A stretch of 64,000 nt of DNA from Bacillus_BD oryzisoli_A (GCF_043641075.1 NZ_JBHZRC010000001.1:1-64000); one strand, 5' to 3'. Counted from the first letter of the stretch, positions 16,699 through 25,739 are shown. Notes: generated by a model from the letters alone, not told the origin. Translations and numbers: made by a program.

Positions 16699-17454
16699 AT
16701 GAAGTTAGATTTTGATACTCAATATGTAAAACGTGTATTTCTTAATGAACATCTTATCTCCTCATATGATCAATTTCCTCTTAGTCTGCCCGTAATGAAA
16801 AACCTGCACGAAATTGAATTCCATCCAAATGTAACCTATATTGTTGGCGAGAATGGAATGGGTAAATCTACTTTGCTTGAGGGAATAGCGGTGGCGTTAG
16901 GCTTTAACCCGGAAGGCGGGACATTAAACTTCAATTTTTCAAGCTATGATTCACATTCGAATCTTGATCAGTATCTAAGAATTGCCAAAGGTGTGTACAG
17001 GGCAGAGGATCAATTTTTTTTTCGAGCAGAATCCTTTTATAATTTAGCTACTAATATAGAAGAATTAGATAGGGAACCCGGTGGCGGGGGAAGAATTATT
17101 GATCGTTTTGGAGGGGAATCCTTACATCAGCAATCACATGGCGAGGCCTTTTTTGCTACATTTATGGAGCGGTTTCAAGGCCGCGGTCTGTATATTTTAG
17201 ATGAGCCTGAAGCAGCGCTCTCACCATTAAGACAGCTGTCCATGCTGGCTAGGATTAATGAATTAGTAAACCAGGAATCACAATTTATTATATCAACCCA
17301 TTCTCCAATCATCATGGCCTTCCCTGATGCGAAAATTCTACAGCTATCAGAAGAGGGGATAGCAGAAACTAAACTTGAGGACACCAACCACTATATCATG
17401 ATGAAACAATTCTTCGATGACAAAGAGCGCATCCTGCATCATCTATTTCAGTAA
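16699..17454 (+). CDS. AAA family ATPase (COG3910-like)
   Basis: 251 aa, soluble. Walker A GENGMGKSTLLEG (about residues 50-60), Q/signature region GGESLHQQSHGEAFF, Walker B GLYILDEPEAALSPLRQ, switch ISTHSPIIMAFP. These are RecF/ABC-type single-domain ATPases of unknown role; some are toxin or defence components, but no partner gene is present here. ATG 16699 lies 9 nt after AAGGGGTG; a GTG at 16687 is possible. Confidence 0.85.
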   Translation: MKLDFDTQYVKRVFLNEHLISSYDQFPLSLPVMKNLHEIEFHPNVTYIVGENGMGKSTLLEGIAVALGFNPEGGTLNFNFSSYDSHSNLDQYLRIAKGVYRAEDQFFFRAESFYNLATNIEELDREPGGGGRIIDRFGGESLHQQSHGEAFFATFMERFQGRGLYILDEPEAALSPLRQLSMLARINELVNQESQFIISTHSPIIMAFPDAKILQLSEEGIAETKLEDTNHYIMMKQFFDDKERILHHLFQ

Positions 17455-17456
17455 GT

Positions 17457-17490
17457 AAAAAAGCCCTGCAAAAGTTGCAGGGCTTTCGTA
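17457..17490. terminator. Bidirectional terminator, ATPase/yocH
   Basis: AAAGCCCTGCAA-AAG-TTGCAGGGCTTT, with a T6 run on the minus strand. Confidence 0.85.
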
Positions 17491-17532
17491 AATTTAGTTG
17501 TAAGAACAATAGAAGACTTCACTATTACTAAC

Positions 17533-18342
17533 TTAGTCTACAATTGTGACTTTCACTTGTTTTCTTCCCCATTGGAGGGCGTCATGTTGATTTTGAACAT
17601 ATACATCGATTTCGTGTCCATTAATTCCGCCGCCGATATCTTCAGCTGTTGCATATCCATACCCCTCAACATAGACTTTCGAGCCTAAAGGAATAACCGC
17701 TGGATCGACTGCAATCACTTTTGCATCTGGGTTTGCATTAAGGTCTACACCTGTTTTTGTAATCCCTGAACAGCCTTCACATTCAGCTGTATAGGCAGTT
17801 GCTTCAACTATGATTTCCTTACCTGCTGGTTCAGCAGCTGCAGCTGGTTCGGCCTGTACTACCGGCTCCGCTGGTGTTGGATTTTCAGCTGGAGCATTAC
17901 TTTCAGCAGGCTGTGGATTATCCTGAACAGCTTGTCCAGCAGCTGATGCTGCTTCTTCTTTAACAGCTTCCACACTACTGTTATTTGTATAAATTGTTAA
18001 ATTTAACCCAGGATGAATAAGGTCTGTAGCAAGATTATTCCAAGTCTTTAAATCATCAACGGAAACTCCGTAATTTTGTGATATGTTCCACAGTGTATCA
18101 CCCTTTGTTACAAGTAAATGTTTAATAGGGGATACTTCTAAAAGATCATCTGGATGAATCAAATCACTTGAAAGATTGTTCCATTCCTTAATCGATTCTA
18201 CCGATACTTTATTTTCCTTCGCAATTCCCCACAAAGTGTCTCCCTTATGTACAACAATTTGTTCCGCATGAACATTATTTGTTCCGACTATAAAAAATGC
18301 TGTTGCCGCGACAGCTGATAACCATCTTCGTTTCTTAATCAT
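17533..18342 (-). CDS. yocH: LysM and 3D-domain cell-wall protein (YocH-like)
   Basis: Secreted muralytic protein. Signal peptide (MIKKRRWLSAVAATAFFIVGTNNVHA), two LysM modules (about 28-72 and 76-119), an Ala/Pro/Glu linker, then a C-terminal 3D domain (ATAYTAECEGCSG; conserved Asp in AVDPAVIPLGSKVYVEGYG and AEDIGGGINGHEIDVY) related to lytic transglycosylases. B. subtilis YocH is a model target of the WalRK cell-wall system, and a perfect WalR box lies upstream here. The start at 18342 follows GGGAGG by 7 nt; the frame extends to 18357. Confidence 0.92.
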   Translation of the reverse strand: MIKKRRWLSAVAATAFFIVGTNNVHAEQIVVHKGDTLWGIAKENKVSVESIKEWNNLSSDLIHPDDLLEVSPIKHLLVTKGDTLWNISQNYGVSVDDLKTWNNLATDLIHPGLNLTIYTNNSSVEAVKEEAASAAGQAVQDNPQPAESNAPAENPTPAEPVVQAEPAAAAEPAGKEIIVEATAYTAECEGCSGITKTGVDLNANPDAKVIAVDPAVIPLGSKVYVEGYGYATAEDIGGGINGHEIDVYVQNQHDALQWGRKQVKVTIVD

Positions 18343-18383
18343 TTTTGTACCTCCCACAAGTTGTCTTGTTCGTATTTATGTCA

Positions 18384-18389
18384 ATTATC
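18384..18389 (-). promoter_or_regulatory. Candidate -10 box of yocH
   Basis: GATAAT on the minus strand, with no good -35 at the right distance, as expected for an activator-dependent promoter. Confidence 0.4.
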
Positions 18390-18444
18390 GTAACATAGTA
18401 CCTTTACAGAACATGGACAGGGAGATATTAATTAGATAACGATA

Positions 18445-18461
18445 ATAACAGATTGATAACA
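18445..18461 (-). promoter_or_regulatory. WalR box upstream of yocH
   Basis: TGTTAT-CAATC-TGTTAT on the minus strand, an exact match to the known WalR pattern of two TGTWAH hexamers 5 nt apart, about 100 bp before the start codon. A further TGTTAT/TGTTAC pair with 4-nt spacing lies just upstream. Confidence 0.75.
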
Positions 18462-18504
18462 GGATGTAACAATCTATAACAAATTCAAAAGACCTGTAAT
18501 AAAA

Positions 18505-18528
18505 GAAGCAGGGGGCTTCCCTGCTTCC
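18505..18528. repeat. GACGGTTCT-family repeat, core deleted
   Basis: GAAGCAGGG-GGCTTC-CCTGCTTC palindrome lacking the GACGGTTCT core. It shares its right flank (CCTGCTTCCAAAC) with the copy 56 bp downstream. Confidence 0.7.
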
Positions 18529-18560
18529 AAACCATTGGATTTAGCTTTTGTTAATCTGCA

Positions 18561-18588
18561 GAAGCAAGGGGACGGTTCTCCTGCTTCC
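18561..18588 (+). repeat. GACGGTTCT repeat, single copy
   Basis: GAAGCA...GGGGACGGTTCT...TGCTTC, ending 3 bp before the stop codon of the minus-strand nuclease gene. Confidence 0.85.
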
Positions 18589-18591
18589 AAA

Positions 18592-19680
18592 CTATGGCAT
18601 ACAGCTTTTTTTCCTCTTTGAAACCAATTTCCGAACTTCCTTTTTAATCAAACTCTCTGATTCAAGCCATGAGTCTTGAATAATAATATAGCTACAGTTA
18701 TTGCTTTTCATATAGTTATAGATAATCTGAGCCTCATCGATTTCATTAGGTGTAAGCTCTTCATCAGTAATGGGTGAGTGAAAGTACTTCATTATATTTG
18801 CAGATATAAGGGTAACAAACTCACTATTTTCTTTCGTATTACCGTACGTTTCACTAAATAATACTTCATTTCTTTTAACATAAAAGAGTTTATTTCGGTC
18901 TCCATCTATTCTTTCAAGCATAACGATATTATGATTTTCCTCTGTGAAATCTATTATTCTTTCTTTATGAATTAGTGTGTTCATATAATTTATGCTATTT
19001 CTATATGTGGCCGCTGTTTCGAAATCGTAGCTTTCCGCTGCAGTCACCATTCTTTCCTTCATTTCCTCAAGCAGAAAACTGTTGGAACCGTTGAGTAATG
19101 CGATAAGTTTATTAATAATGGAATGGTAATTGATGAGTGCGTCACCGCCTTGGCACATACCAATACACAATCCAATTGTATAATTAAGGCAAGGTGAATT
19201 CTTCCCTTTGAAGCTGTTACAGTTTATTTTATAGCAATCCTTCAATCCTGCGATCGCTTTTTCAGCTGTACTTTTGCTTGTATATGGACCAAAGCATAGA
19301 TGATCCTTGTTCTTCCTACTCATATTATGACAGACTTCAATTCTAGGGATTGCTTCATCCCTTCTGATGACAATGTACGCATAGGAACGAGGATTTTTCA
19401 TTAGTTTATTAAAATAAGGCTTTAATTCCTTTATTAAATGGCATTCGAGCATAAAGGCTTCAAACTCAGTATCCGTTTCTATATAATCGAAATCTTTTAA
19501 GGTTTTTACAAGCTTTTCAACCTTTCGCGAATGTGCTTTCGATTGATAAAAATAAGATTGAACCCTGCTTTTTAAATTCTTTGATTTGCCGACATAAATA
19601 ATCGCTCCTTGCGAATCCTTCATAAGATAGACCCCAGGTGTTGAGGGAAGATTTTTTATTTTGTCGTTTATAAGCTGCAA
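18592..19680 (-). CDS. GIY-YIG nuclease, UvrC-like
   Basis: About 362 aa. The N-terminal GIY-YIG domain (GVYLMKDSQGAIIYVGKSKNLKSRVQ, about residues 15-40) and KELKPYFNKLMKN match the 3' incision half of UvrC. A UvrC-type Cys-rich segment (CYKINC...SPCLNYTIGLCIGMC) and a UVR-like pair of helices (MVTAAESYDFETAATYRNSI) follow. The C-terminal RNase H and HhH domains of UvrC are missing, so this is a Cho-like accessory excinuclease. I favour the TTG at 19680, 8 nt after GAGGTG; an ATG at 19695 lacks a ribosome site. Confidence 0.85.
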   Translation of the reverse strand: MQLINDKIKNLPSTPGVYLMKDSQGAIIYVGKSKNLKSRVQSYFYQSKAHSRKVEKLVKTLKDFDYIETDTEFEAFMLECHLIKELKPYFNKLMKNPRSYAYIVIRRDEAIPRIEVCHNMSRKNKDHLCFGPYTSKSTAEKAIAGLKDCYKINCNSFKGKNSPCLNYTIGLCIGMCQGGDALINYHSIINKLIALLNGSNSFLLEEMKERMVTAAESYDFETAATYRNSINYMNTLIHKERIIDFTEENHNIVMLERIDGDRNKLFYVKRNEVLFSETYGNTKENSEFVTLISANIMKYFHSPITDEELTPNEIDEAQIIYNYMKSNNCSYIIIQDSWLESESLIKKEVRKLVSKRKKSCMP

Positions 19681-19871
19681 TGAAATCCACCTCATTCATA
19701 CAAGATAGAATTGATTTTAATGGATTAGGCAAAAAGGTACAATATGTATAGAAAAGGACTTTATCAAGATTATGCGGTTTAGCTAGAGTCCTAACCGTGA
19801 TACAGGACACAGTATATTTTATATAAGAGGCTATTATAGTAGATAGGAAAGACATCACGGGAGGAACTATC

Positions 19872-20633
19872 ATGGCAAGATACGAGTTGCAAAGAAATTT
19901 ATTAAAATCAAACTTTATAGAATTTAAAAAGATAAAAACAGACAAAATGAAAGGTATACAGAAGCCGCCTATAGTAAAACCGTATGATCCCAATTCTACT
20001 ATCATTGAACTGCCATCTGTAAGTGATGAGGCTGTAAAACATGCGAGTATTTTTGATTGTATTAGGGATCGAAGAAGCACAAGATTTTATAGCCAAGACT
20101 CATTGAGTCTATCGGAATTATCCTATCTATTATGGGCTACACAGGGAATTACAGCCACAAATAAAGCTGGATTGACCCTTCGAACGGTTCCATGCAGCGG
20201 GGCTACCCATTCCTTTGAAACCTATCTATTCATTCAGAGGGTTGAGGGACTTCAGGAAGGCATTTATCGGTATCTGCCGGTAGAACACAAATTACTATTC
20301 ATGTTTGAATTAAGTGAAATGGACCAGAAAATCGATGAAATTACGCTAGAACAGCCCTTTGTACCAAACTTCGCTAAAAAGGCTGCAGTGGTCTTTGCAT
20401 GGAGTACCACTCCGTATCGTTCGGAATGGAAGTACGATATTTCCGCTCACAAAAAAATCCTGATAGATGTTGGACATGTTTGCCAAAATCTATATCTTGC
20501 TAGTGAATCTGTTGGCGCAGGAGCATGTGCGATCGGGATATATGATCAAAAACTTATTGATGAAATATTAGAATTAGACGGTGAAGAGGAGTTTGTCTTA
20601 TATCTAGCAGCTGTTGGAAAAAAGAGAAATTAG
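19872..20633 (+). CDS. SagB/ThcOx-type nitroreductase-fold oxidoreductase
   Basis: 253 aa, FMN-binding nitroreductase fold: RDRRSTRFYSQDSLSLSELSYLLWATQGIT, TVPCSGATHSFETYLFIQRV, DVGHVCQNLYLASESVGAGACAIGIYD. In RiPP clusters such enzymes oxidise azolines, but no cyclodehydratase or precursor peptide is nearby, so this is one of the stand-alone SagB-like proteins of unknown substrate. GGGAGG precedes the ATG. It is divergent from the UvrC-like gene. Confidence 0.85.
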   Translation: MARYELQRNLLKSNFIEFKKIKTDKMKGIQKPPIVKPYDPNSTIIELPSVSDEAVKHASIFDCIRDRRSTRFYSQDSLSLSELSYLLWATQGITATNKAGLTLRTVPCSGATHSFETYLFIQRVEGLQEGIYRYLPVEHKLLFMFELSEMDQKIDEITLEQPFVPNFAKKAAVVFAWSTTPYRSEWKYDISAHKKILIDVGHVCQNLYLASESVGAGACAIGIYDQKLIDEILELDGEEEFVLYLAAVGKKRN

Positions 20634-20752
20634 TTTCGAGGAATCCTTAACTGTAAAATGTAGATTCCATGATATGTAAGAAAAAAAGAACTTCATATTT
20701 TCATGCTATAATAGTAAATATGGTAGAAATGATAGATATGGAGAGATTGAAT

Positions 20753-21490
20753 TTGAAGAACTATCGAACTTTATTATTTGATGTGGATGATACATTATTG
20801 GATTTTGGAGCCGCTGAAAAATCAGCGTTGCGCTCGCTTTTTGAGGAGCAGCAAATTTCTTTTACACCACAACTTGAAGAACAATATAAAAAGATAAATC
20901 AAGGACTCTGGAAATCCTTTGAAAAAGGAGAAATTAACCGGGATGAAGTAGTGAACACACGATTTTCTCTTTTATTTAAAGAACTAGGTCAAGCTGTAGA
21001 TGGAGTCTTATTAGAGAAAAAATACCGCAGTTATTTAGATGAAGGACATCAGCTTATCGAGGGTGCGTTAGAATTGATTACAAATCTGCGTCAGCATTAT
21101 GATTTATATATTGTTACGAATGGTATTTCTAAAACTCAGCACAAACGTTTGTCTGATTCGGGGCTATTTCCTTTGTTTAAAGACATTTTTGTTTCAGAGG
21201 ATACGGGTTACCAAAAGCCGATGAAGGAATATTTTGATTATGTTTTTGCGCGGATTTCTACTTTTTCAGCAGAGGAGACCTTGATCATTGGCGACTCCTT
21301 AAGCTCAGATATAAAAGGAGGACTGCAGGCTGGAATTGACACCTGTTGGTTTAATGCTAATGAAAAGTCAAATGTTGCTGATATAATACCTACCTTTCAA
21401 ATAAAAAGACTTGATGAATTTTATCAAGTTTTAGGGTTTGAAAATGGGGAGGAGCTACCAACATCACGACAAATGACCGCTACTAAATAA
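20753..21490 (+). CDS. yfnB: HAD family hydrolase (YfnB)
   Basis: YjjG/YfnB-type phosphatase. Motif I DVDDTLLDFG, motif II IVTNG, motif III Lys in QKPMKEYF, motif IV IIGDSLSSDIKGG. It matches B. subtilis YfnB throughout. YjjG dephosphorylates non-canonical pyrimidine nucleotides; that activity is not proven for YfnB. TTG 20753 is the best start: GGAGAG lies 7 nt upstream and a TATAAT box at 20707-20712 rules out the earlier ATG at 20669. About 245 aa. Confidence 0.9.
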   Translation: MKNYRTLLFDVDDTLLDFGAAEKSALRSLFEEQQISFTPQLEEQYKKINQGLWKSFEKGEINRDEVVNTRFSLLFKELGQAVDGVLLEKKYRSYLDEGHQLIEGALELITNLRQHYDLYIVTNGISKTQHKRLSDSGLFPLFKDIFVSEDTGYQKPMKEYFDYVFARISTFSAEETLIIGDSLSSDIKGGLQAGIDTCWFNANEKSNVADIIPTFQIKRLDEFYQVLGFENGEELPTSRQMTATK

Positions 21491-21500
21491 CATTACCTTG

Positions 21501-21538
21501 AAACGGACTTATCGACTGTAGTAAGTCCGTTTTTTTTG
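21501..21538 (+). terminator. Terminator of yfnB
   Basis: AACGGACTTA/TAAGTCCGTT followed by eight T. Confidence 0.9.
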
Positions 21539-21680
21539 CGGAATGGCATCGATATGTACTATTTCTTATTATAAGAAATCAAGGTAATTCATACTTATTC
21601 TTTGCTATTAAAACTGTGTTTATTATGTATTTTAAAGAAAACGCAATGATAGAAAGCAGATATTTCCCAGTAACTTACAA

Positions 21681-21708
21681 TTGAAACAAGCAAAATATAT
21701 GTTATGAT
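21681..21708 (+). promoter_or_regulatory. Promoter of ssrA
   Basis: TTGAAA (21681-21686), 16-bp spacer, extended -10 TGT-TATGAT (21703-21708). It predicts a 5' leader of about 110 nt removed by processing. Confidence 0.6.
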
Positions 21709-21828
21709 AATACATGTCAGCAGGAGCTGGCAAACATAATCTTTGCTCGGCCTTTGAGCATTCCTAACGTCAGCGCATTAGGCGCGAATCGAAAAGATAA
21801 TTCAGTTTATCATCGATTTTCTCATCAT

Positions 21829-22181
21829 GGGGACGCTACGGATTCGACAGGGGTAGTTCGAGCTTAGGTTGCGAGTCGAGGGGATCGGCCTCGTTAAAAC
21901 GTCAAAGCCTATAACTGGCAAACAAAATCAACTTTTAGCTGCCTAATTAAGTCAGCTGTTCGCCCTTCCATTGCCTGCGTGGTAAGGTAGCGGACCCAAA
22001 CTTTGCAGGATACGCCGGATTTCACCGTCTGAGGATGAAGGAAGAGAACAATCAGACTAGCCAGCCCGGACGCCCGTCGATAGGCATATGGTGCGGCGAA
22101 GCTCAAATATATCGACTACACTCGTAGAAGCTTAAGTGACGATATCTTTGGACGTGGGTTCGACTCCCACCGTCTCCACCA
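21829..22181 (+). ncRNA. ssrA: tmRNA
   Basis: Starts GGGGACGCTACGG and ends GGTTCGACTCCCACCGTCTCC-ACCA, so the acceptor stem and T arm are both present and CCA is encoded. The tag reading frame at 21917-21946 gives (A)GKQNQLLAA and then TAA, with the LAA-type degron. It rescues stalled ribosomes with SmpB. About 353 nt. Confidence 0.97.
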
Positions 22182-22244
22182 TACATAAGCAATGGTGGTA
22201 AAATAAAAAATAGTACAAAACGAATGGAATGTGTTAAGATAAAC

Positions 22245-22277
22245 GGGTCAGATGATGCTATCATCTGGCCTTTTTTA
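22245..22277 (+). terminator. Terminator of ssrA
   Basis: GGTCAGATGAT/ATCATCTGGCC followed by TTTTTTAT. Confidence 0.85.
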
Positions 22278-22359
22278 TTTCCTATCTATTTAGGTTGATT
22301 AACAAAAAGTTTCGATAGGAATATGGCATTACAAATATCTAATTAAATCAGGTGAGGAT

Positions 22360-23336
22360 ATGGATCGCGATCATGTAATAAACGATGAAATAATTGAGGA
22401 TAATTATAAAGTTTTTGCTTTACTAAACAACTATCTGAATCATGCACCTGACCTTATTAATCAAAAGGAAATAAATGAAATTGTTAAAAGCGGTGTTTCA
22501 TATGAGTATGCATTCGCTGTCATATTGGCTGTTGAATTCGGACTGGATATCATTGACATGTTGAAGAGAAGGAATTGTTTCATAACTATTTTAAAAGGAT
22601 GAATCACCTTGATGTAAATGACTATAACAACAATCCGTTTTATAAAAATATTAAGATACCAACGATAAAAGTTGGTAATAGTGAATTGAAATATGAAAAA
22701 TATAAACCATTTGAAGGCTTTGTTTGTAATGATATCATTCAAACAAAAGCGGGCAGGCAAATTCCCCAAATCGGATTTTTTGAAACAGAATTCAAGTTTC
22801 CAGCTATTTTAGAAAATGAACGAATTTGGATGACCGTCACACCCAATGAAGTTGAAACAATGAAAGAAGCCGTTGACCAAGCTTTTGGCCATGTTCTTAC
22901 CTTTGGACTTGGCTTGGTTATTACACCTACATGGTTTCTGAAAAAGATAATGTGGAAAGCATCACGGTAGTAGATATCAATGAAGATGTTATGAAGTTAT
23001 TTACAGAATATGTATTACCACAATTTAAAAACGCTAATAAGATTACCATTATCAAAGAGGATGCCTTTGAATATGCACGAAAACATATCTGCCCGGGAAA
23101 ATATGATTATGTGTTTACAGATTTATGGCATGATGTCTCTGATGGCATAGACTTATATCTAAAAATGAAACAATATGAAAAACAAAGTCCTCAAACAGTA
23201 TTCTCGTATTGGATTGAAAAGTCTATTTTATGCTACTTATAAAGTAAACAGACCTGCTGACGATTCAATAGCGAGTCCGATTCTGCTTCAAAAGGAATAT
23301 TCAAAAGACCAAATAAATATATATTTTAAGTGTTAA
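22360..23336 (+). pseudogene. SAM-dependent methyltransferase-like pseudogene
   Basis: Four overlapping reading pieces read as one protein of about 325 aa broken by three frameshifts. The breaks lie near 22557 (…GLDIID then VEEKELFHNYF), 22917 (FGLGL then GYYTYMVSEK, one G short) and 23220 (YWIEK then SLFYATYKVNRPADDS). The C-terminal half has a class I methyltransferase core (FGLGLGYYTY, SITVVDINEDVMKLF, YDYVFTDLWHD). I take it as decayed; sequencing errors are an alternative. The piece boundaries are approximate. Confidence 0.75.
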
Positions 23337-23370
23337 TTTTGTTTATTATCGCTTGGATAGAGGTGTTGAG

Positions 23371-23745
23371 TTGAGAAGACTGTTTGGGGTATTTTTAATT
23401 GTTTTCCTTTTTGCTGCAGTAAGTGCATGCAATGGTAACGAAAAGGCAGGCGGTGATGCCGCATCATCGACCGAGCAGACAGGCAGCAATAGTACTTCCA
23501 CTGATGAATCAGCCGAGCCTATTGCCGGGAATGAGGTTTTTCAAAAAAGCTGTATTTCCTGTCACAGTTCAGGAGACATTTCTGGAGGACATACGAAATT
23601 AGATGCTGCCGTAATCCAATCAAGCTATAAGACGCAAGAGGAACTATTTGCATATGTATCGGAAAGAATGCCATTGTCAGCACCTGGATCTTTAACAGAG
23701 GAAGAGTATCAGGCGGTCGTAAAATATCTATGGGACCAAAAGTAA
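23371..23745 (+). CDS. Lipoprotein cytochrome c
   Basis: About 124 aa. Lipoprotein signal MRRLFGVFLIVFLFAAVSAC, a low-complexity Ser/Thr/Glu linker, then a cytochrome c domain with one haem site (SCISCH) and axial Met in SERMPLSAPG. Membrane-tethered small electron carrier like the CccB/cytochrome c551 group of bacilli. TTG 23371 lies 6 nt after GAGGTG; upstream in-frame codons lack a site. Terminator follows. Confidence 0.88.
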   Translation: MRRLFGVFLIVFLFAAVSACNGNEKAGGDAASSTEQTGSNSTSTDESAEPIAGNEVFQKSCISCHSSGDISGGHTKLDAAVIQSSYKTQEELFAYVSERMPLSAPGSLTEEEYQAVVKYLWDQK

Positions 23746-23750
23746 GGTGT

Positions 23751-23784
23751 AAAAGCCGGGAGGAATGCTACCGGCTTCCTTTTC
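23751..23784 (+). terminator. Terminator after cytochrome gene
   Basis: AAGCCGG/CCGGCTT hairpin followed by CCTTTTC. Confidence 0.7.
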
Positions 23785-23840
23785 ATACCTATAGAGCAAA
23801 TTAAACGTAGATAGTATGGAAACCCATTTTTTTGGAACAG

Positions 23841-23869
23841 TTTAAATTCAACTAAAGGTATGTTATTAT
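23841..23869 (+). promoter_or_regulatory. Promoter of the vmlR leader
   Basis: TTTAAA (23841-23846), 17-bp spacer, extended -10 TGT-TATTAT (23864-23869). Confidence 0.6.
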
Positions 23870-23894
23870 GAAGATACAAATCAAAAAAGAGGTG

Positions 23895-24080
23895 ATGGGT
23901 GGACGATGATTAACTAATCTTATTTTTTACAGTTTGAAATAGCATATTTCAAATCAGTTAAAATAGGATTAGTCTGCCCATTTTTCAATACTAAAAAATT
24001 AAGCTATTTACGATAATAGTTTATTTAGATTTATTAAAATGCGACTAATCCTTCCAGTTAATTTGGGAGGATTTTTTTAT
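23895..24080 (+). promoter_or_regulatory. vmlR: Ribosome-dependent attenuator of vmlR
   Basis: Three alternative pairings are visible. Segment 1 (23913-23926) pairs with segment 2 (23960-23973) over 14 nt with one G-U, with an inner TTTGAAAT/ATTTCAAA stem. Segment 2 (23965-23974) also pairs perfectly over 10 nt with segment 3 (24043-24052). Segment 3 (24047-24055) pairs with segment 4 (24065-24073), followed by seven T: a terminator. Short ORFs MIN (23906-23917) and MGGR (23895-23909) lie at segment 1, so a stalled ribosome would free segment 2 to block the terminator. Attenuation is known for vmlR in B. subtilis. Confidence 0.8.
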
Positions 24081-24107
24081 TCTCCCTTTAAAGAAAGGGA
24101 TGATTGG

Positions 24108-25739
24108 ATGAAAGAACTACTTAAATTACAAAATATTAGTTATGAAATAATGGACCAGGTTATTTTTGAAAACGTCACTGCTAGTGTTCATCAAGGTGAT
24201 ATCATTGGAATTATTGGAAAAAATGGTTCAGGCAAATCAACTTTGCTGCAATTACTAGAAAATCAATTAGCACCTACAACAGGAGAGATTCTGTGGCTGC
24301 AAGACAATCTGGATATTGTTATGGTTGAACAGGAAACGGAGACACATTCTTTTACTGAGATGACATCATTAGAAGCTTGTTTATTAGAAAAAATGGACGT
24401 ACCTACCCATGATTTTTCACAATTAAGCGGTGGAGAAAAGCTGAAAGCTAGACTAGCCAGAGGCTTTGCTCAGGAAGCGCCGTTGTTACTCTTAGATGAG
24501 CCGACTAACCATCTGGATCAGTCTAGCACGGAACTTCTTCGAGACCTTATGATGAGCTATAAAGGTACAATCATCTTTGTATCACATGATCGATATTTTT
24601 TAGATAAGGTGGCAGCAAAGATTTGGTCAATTGAACATAAAAGGCTGATTGAGCATAGGGGTAATTACTCTAGCTATATGAAGGCAAGGGAACAGAAACG
24701 ATTGACACAGCAGCGTGAATATGAAAAACAGCAAAAAAAGATCAATCAAATTGAAGCGCAAATGAATGAACTCACTTCCTGGTCGAATAAGGCACATGCT
24801 CAATCGACGAAGCAGGAGGGCTTTAAAGAATATCACCGCGTGAAAGCAAAACGATTGGATTCGCAGGTGAAATCAAAACGAAAACGCCTTGAAAATGAAC
24901 TAGAAAAGACCAAGGTAGAACGGCTTGAGCCAGACTATCAGGTACAATTTTCTCTTAAAGCAACTAACAAAATCGGGAAGCGGTTTTTAGAGGTAAAGAA
25001 TTTATGCAAGTCCTTTAATGGGGTATCTTTATTTCAAAATGCCAATTTTACGATTCAGCATGGTGAGAGGATTGCGATTATTGGACCGAATGGAAGCGGC
25101 AAGACTACATTGCTGAAGGTTATCATGGGGCAGGAAAGTGCAGAAGGAGATGTATGGGTATCACCGTCTGCGGATATTGGTTATTTAACACAGGAGGTCT
25201 TTGATCTGCCAATTGAAAAAACACCTGCTGAGCTTTTTTATAAAGAAACCTTTGTAGAAAGAGGCAAAGTACAGAATTTAATGAAGCACTTAGGATTTAC
25301 AGCGGCACAGTGGACTGAGCCAATCCAGAAGATGAGCATGGGAGAGCGAGTTAAATGCAAGCTGATGGCCTATATCCTTGAAGAAAAAGATGTATTGATA
25401 GTAGATGAGCCGACCAATCATCTTGATTTGCCATCTCGTGAACAGCTTGAACAGACCTTATCAAATTATAACGGAACACTCTTAGTTGTTTCACATGATC
25501 GTTATTTTCTTGAAAAAACGACAACTATCCAATTGTCCATATTAAATGGGACGATTAATAAACAATTGAAGGTAGATTCCGTACTAGTAAATGACAAGGA
25601 AGAAGAACGCTTAAAGCTTGAAACCGAAAGACAGGAAGTACTAGGAAAGCTCAGCTTCATGACACCAAAAGATAAAGCATACAAAGAACTTGATAACAAA
25701 TTTAACGAGCTAACGAAAAAAATAAAAGAGTTTCAATAG
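24108..25739 (+). CDS. vmlR: ABC-F ribosome protection protein VmlR
   Basis: 543-aa ABC-F ATPase that binds stalled 70S ribosomes and displaces virginiamycin M, lincosamides or pleuromutilins. There are two ATPase domains without membrane segments: Walker A GKNGSGKST and GPNGSGKTT, signatures LSGGEK and MSMGER, Walker B LLLLDEPTNHLD and VLIVDEPTNHLD. The linker between them (about 185-260), rich in charged residues, forms the antibiotic-resistance domain. It matches B. subtilis VmlR very closely along its length. ATG 24108 has GAAAGGG upstream; the longer frame to 24039 runs through the attenuator and is not used. Confidence 0.94.
   Translation: MKELLKLQNISYEIMDQVIFENVTASVHQGDIIGIIGKNGSGKSTLLQLLENQLAPTTGEILWLQDNLDIVMVEQETETHSFTEMTSLEACLLEKMDVPTHDFSQLSGGEKLKARLARGFAQEAPLLLLDEPTNHLDQSSTELLRDLMMSYKGTIIFVSHDRYFLDKVAAKIWSIEHKRLIEHRGNYSSYMKAREQKRLTQQREYEKQQKKINQIEAQMNELTSWSNKAHAQSTKQEGFKEYHRVKAKRLDSQVKSKRKRLENELEKTKVERLEPDYQVQFSLKATNKIGKRFLEVKNLCKSFNGVSLFQNANFTIQHGERIAIIGPNGSGKTTLLKVIMGQESAEGDVWVSPSADIGYLTQEVFDLPIEKTPAELFYKETFVERGKVQNLMKHLGFTAAQWTEPIQKMSMGERVKCKLMAYILEEKDVLIVDEPTNHLDLPSREQLEQTLSNYNGTLLVVSHDRYFLEKTTTIQLSILNGTINKQLKVDSVLVNDKEEERLKLETERQEVLGKLSFMTPKDKAYKELDNKFNELTKKIKEFQ

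Noticed and set aside
21909..22106. Minus-strand 65-codon frame
   Set aside because: It lies inside tmRNA.
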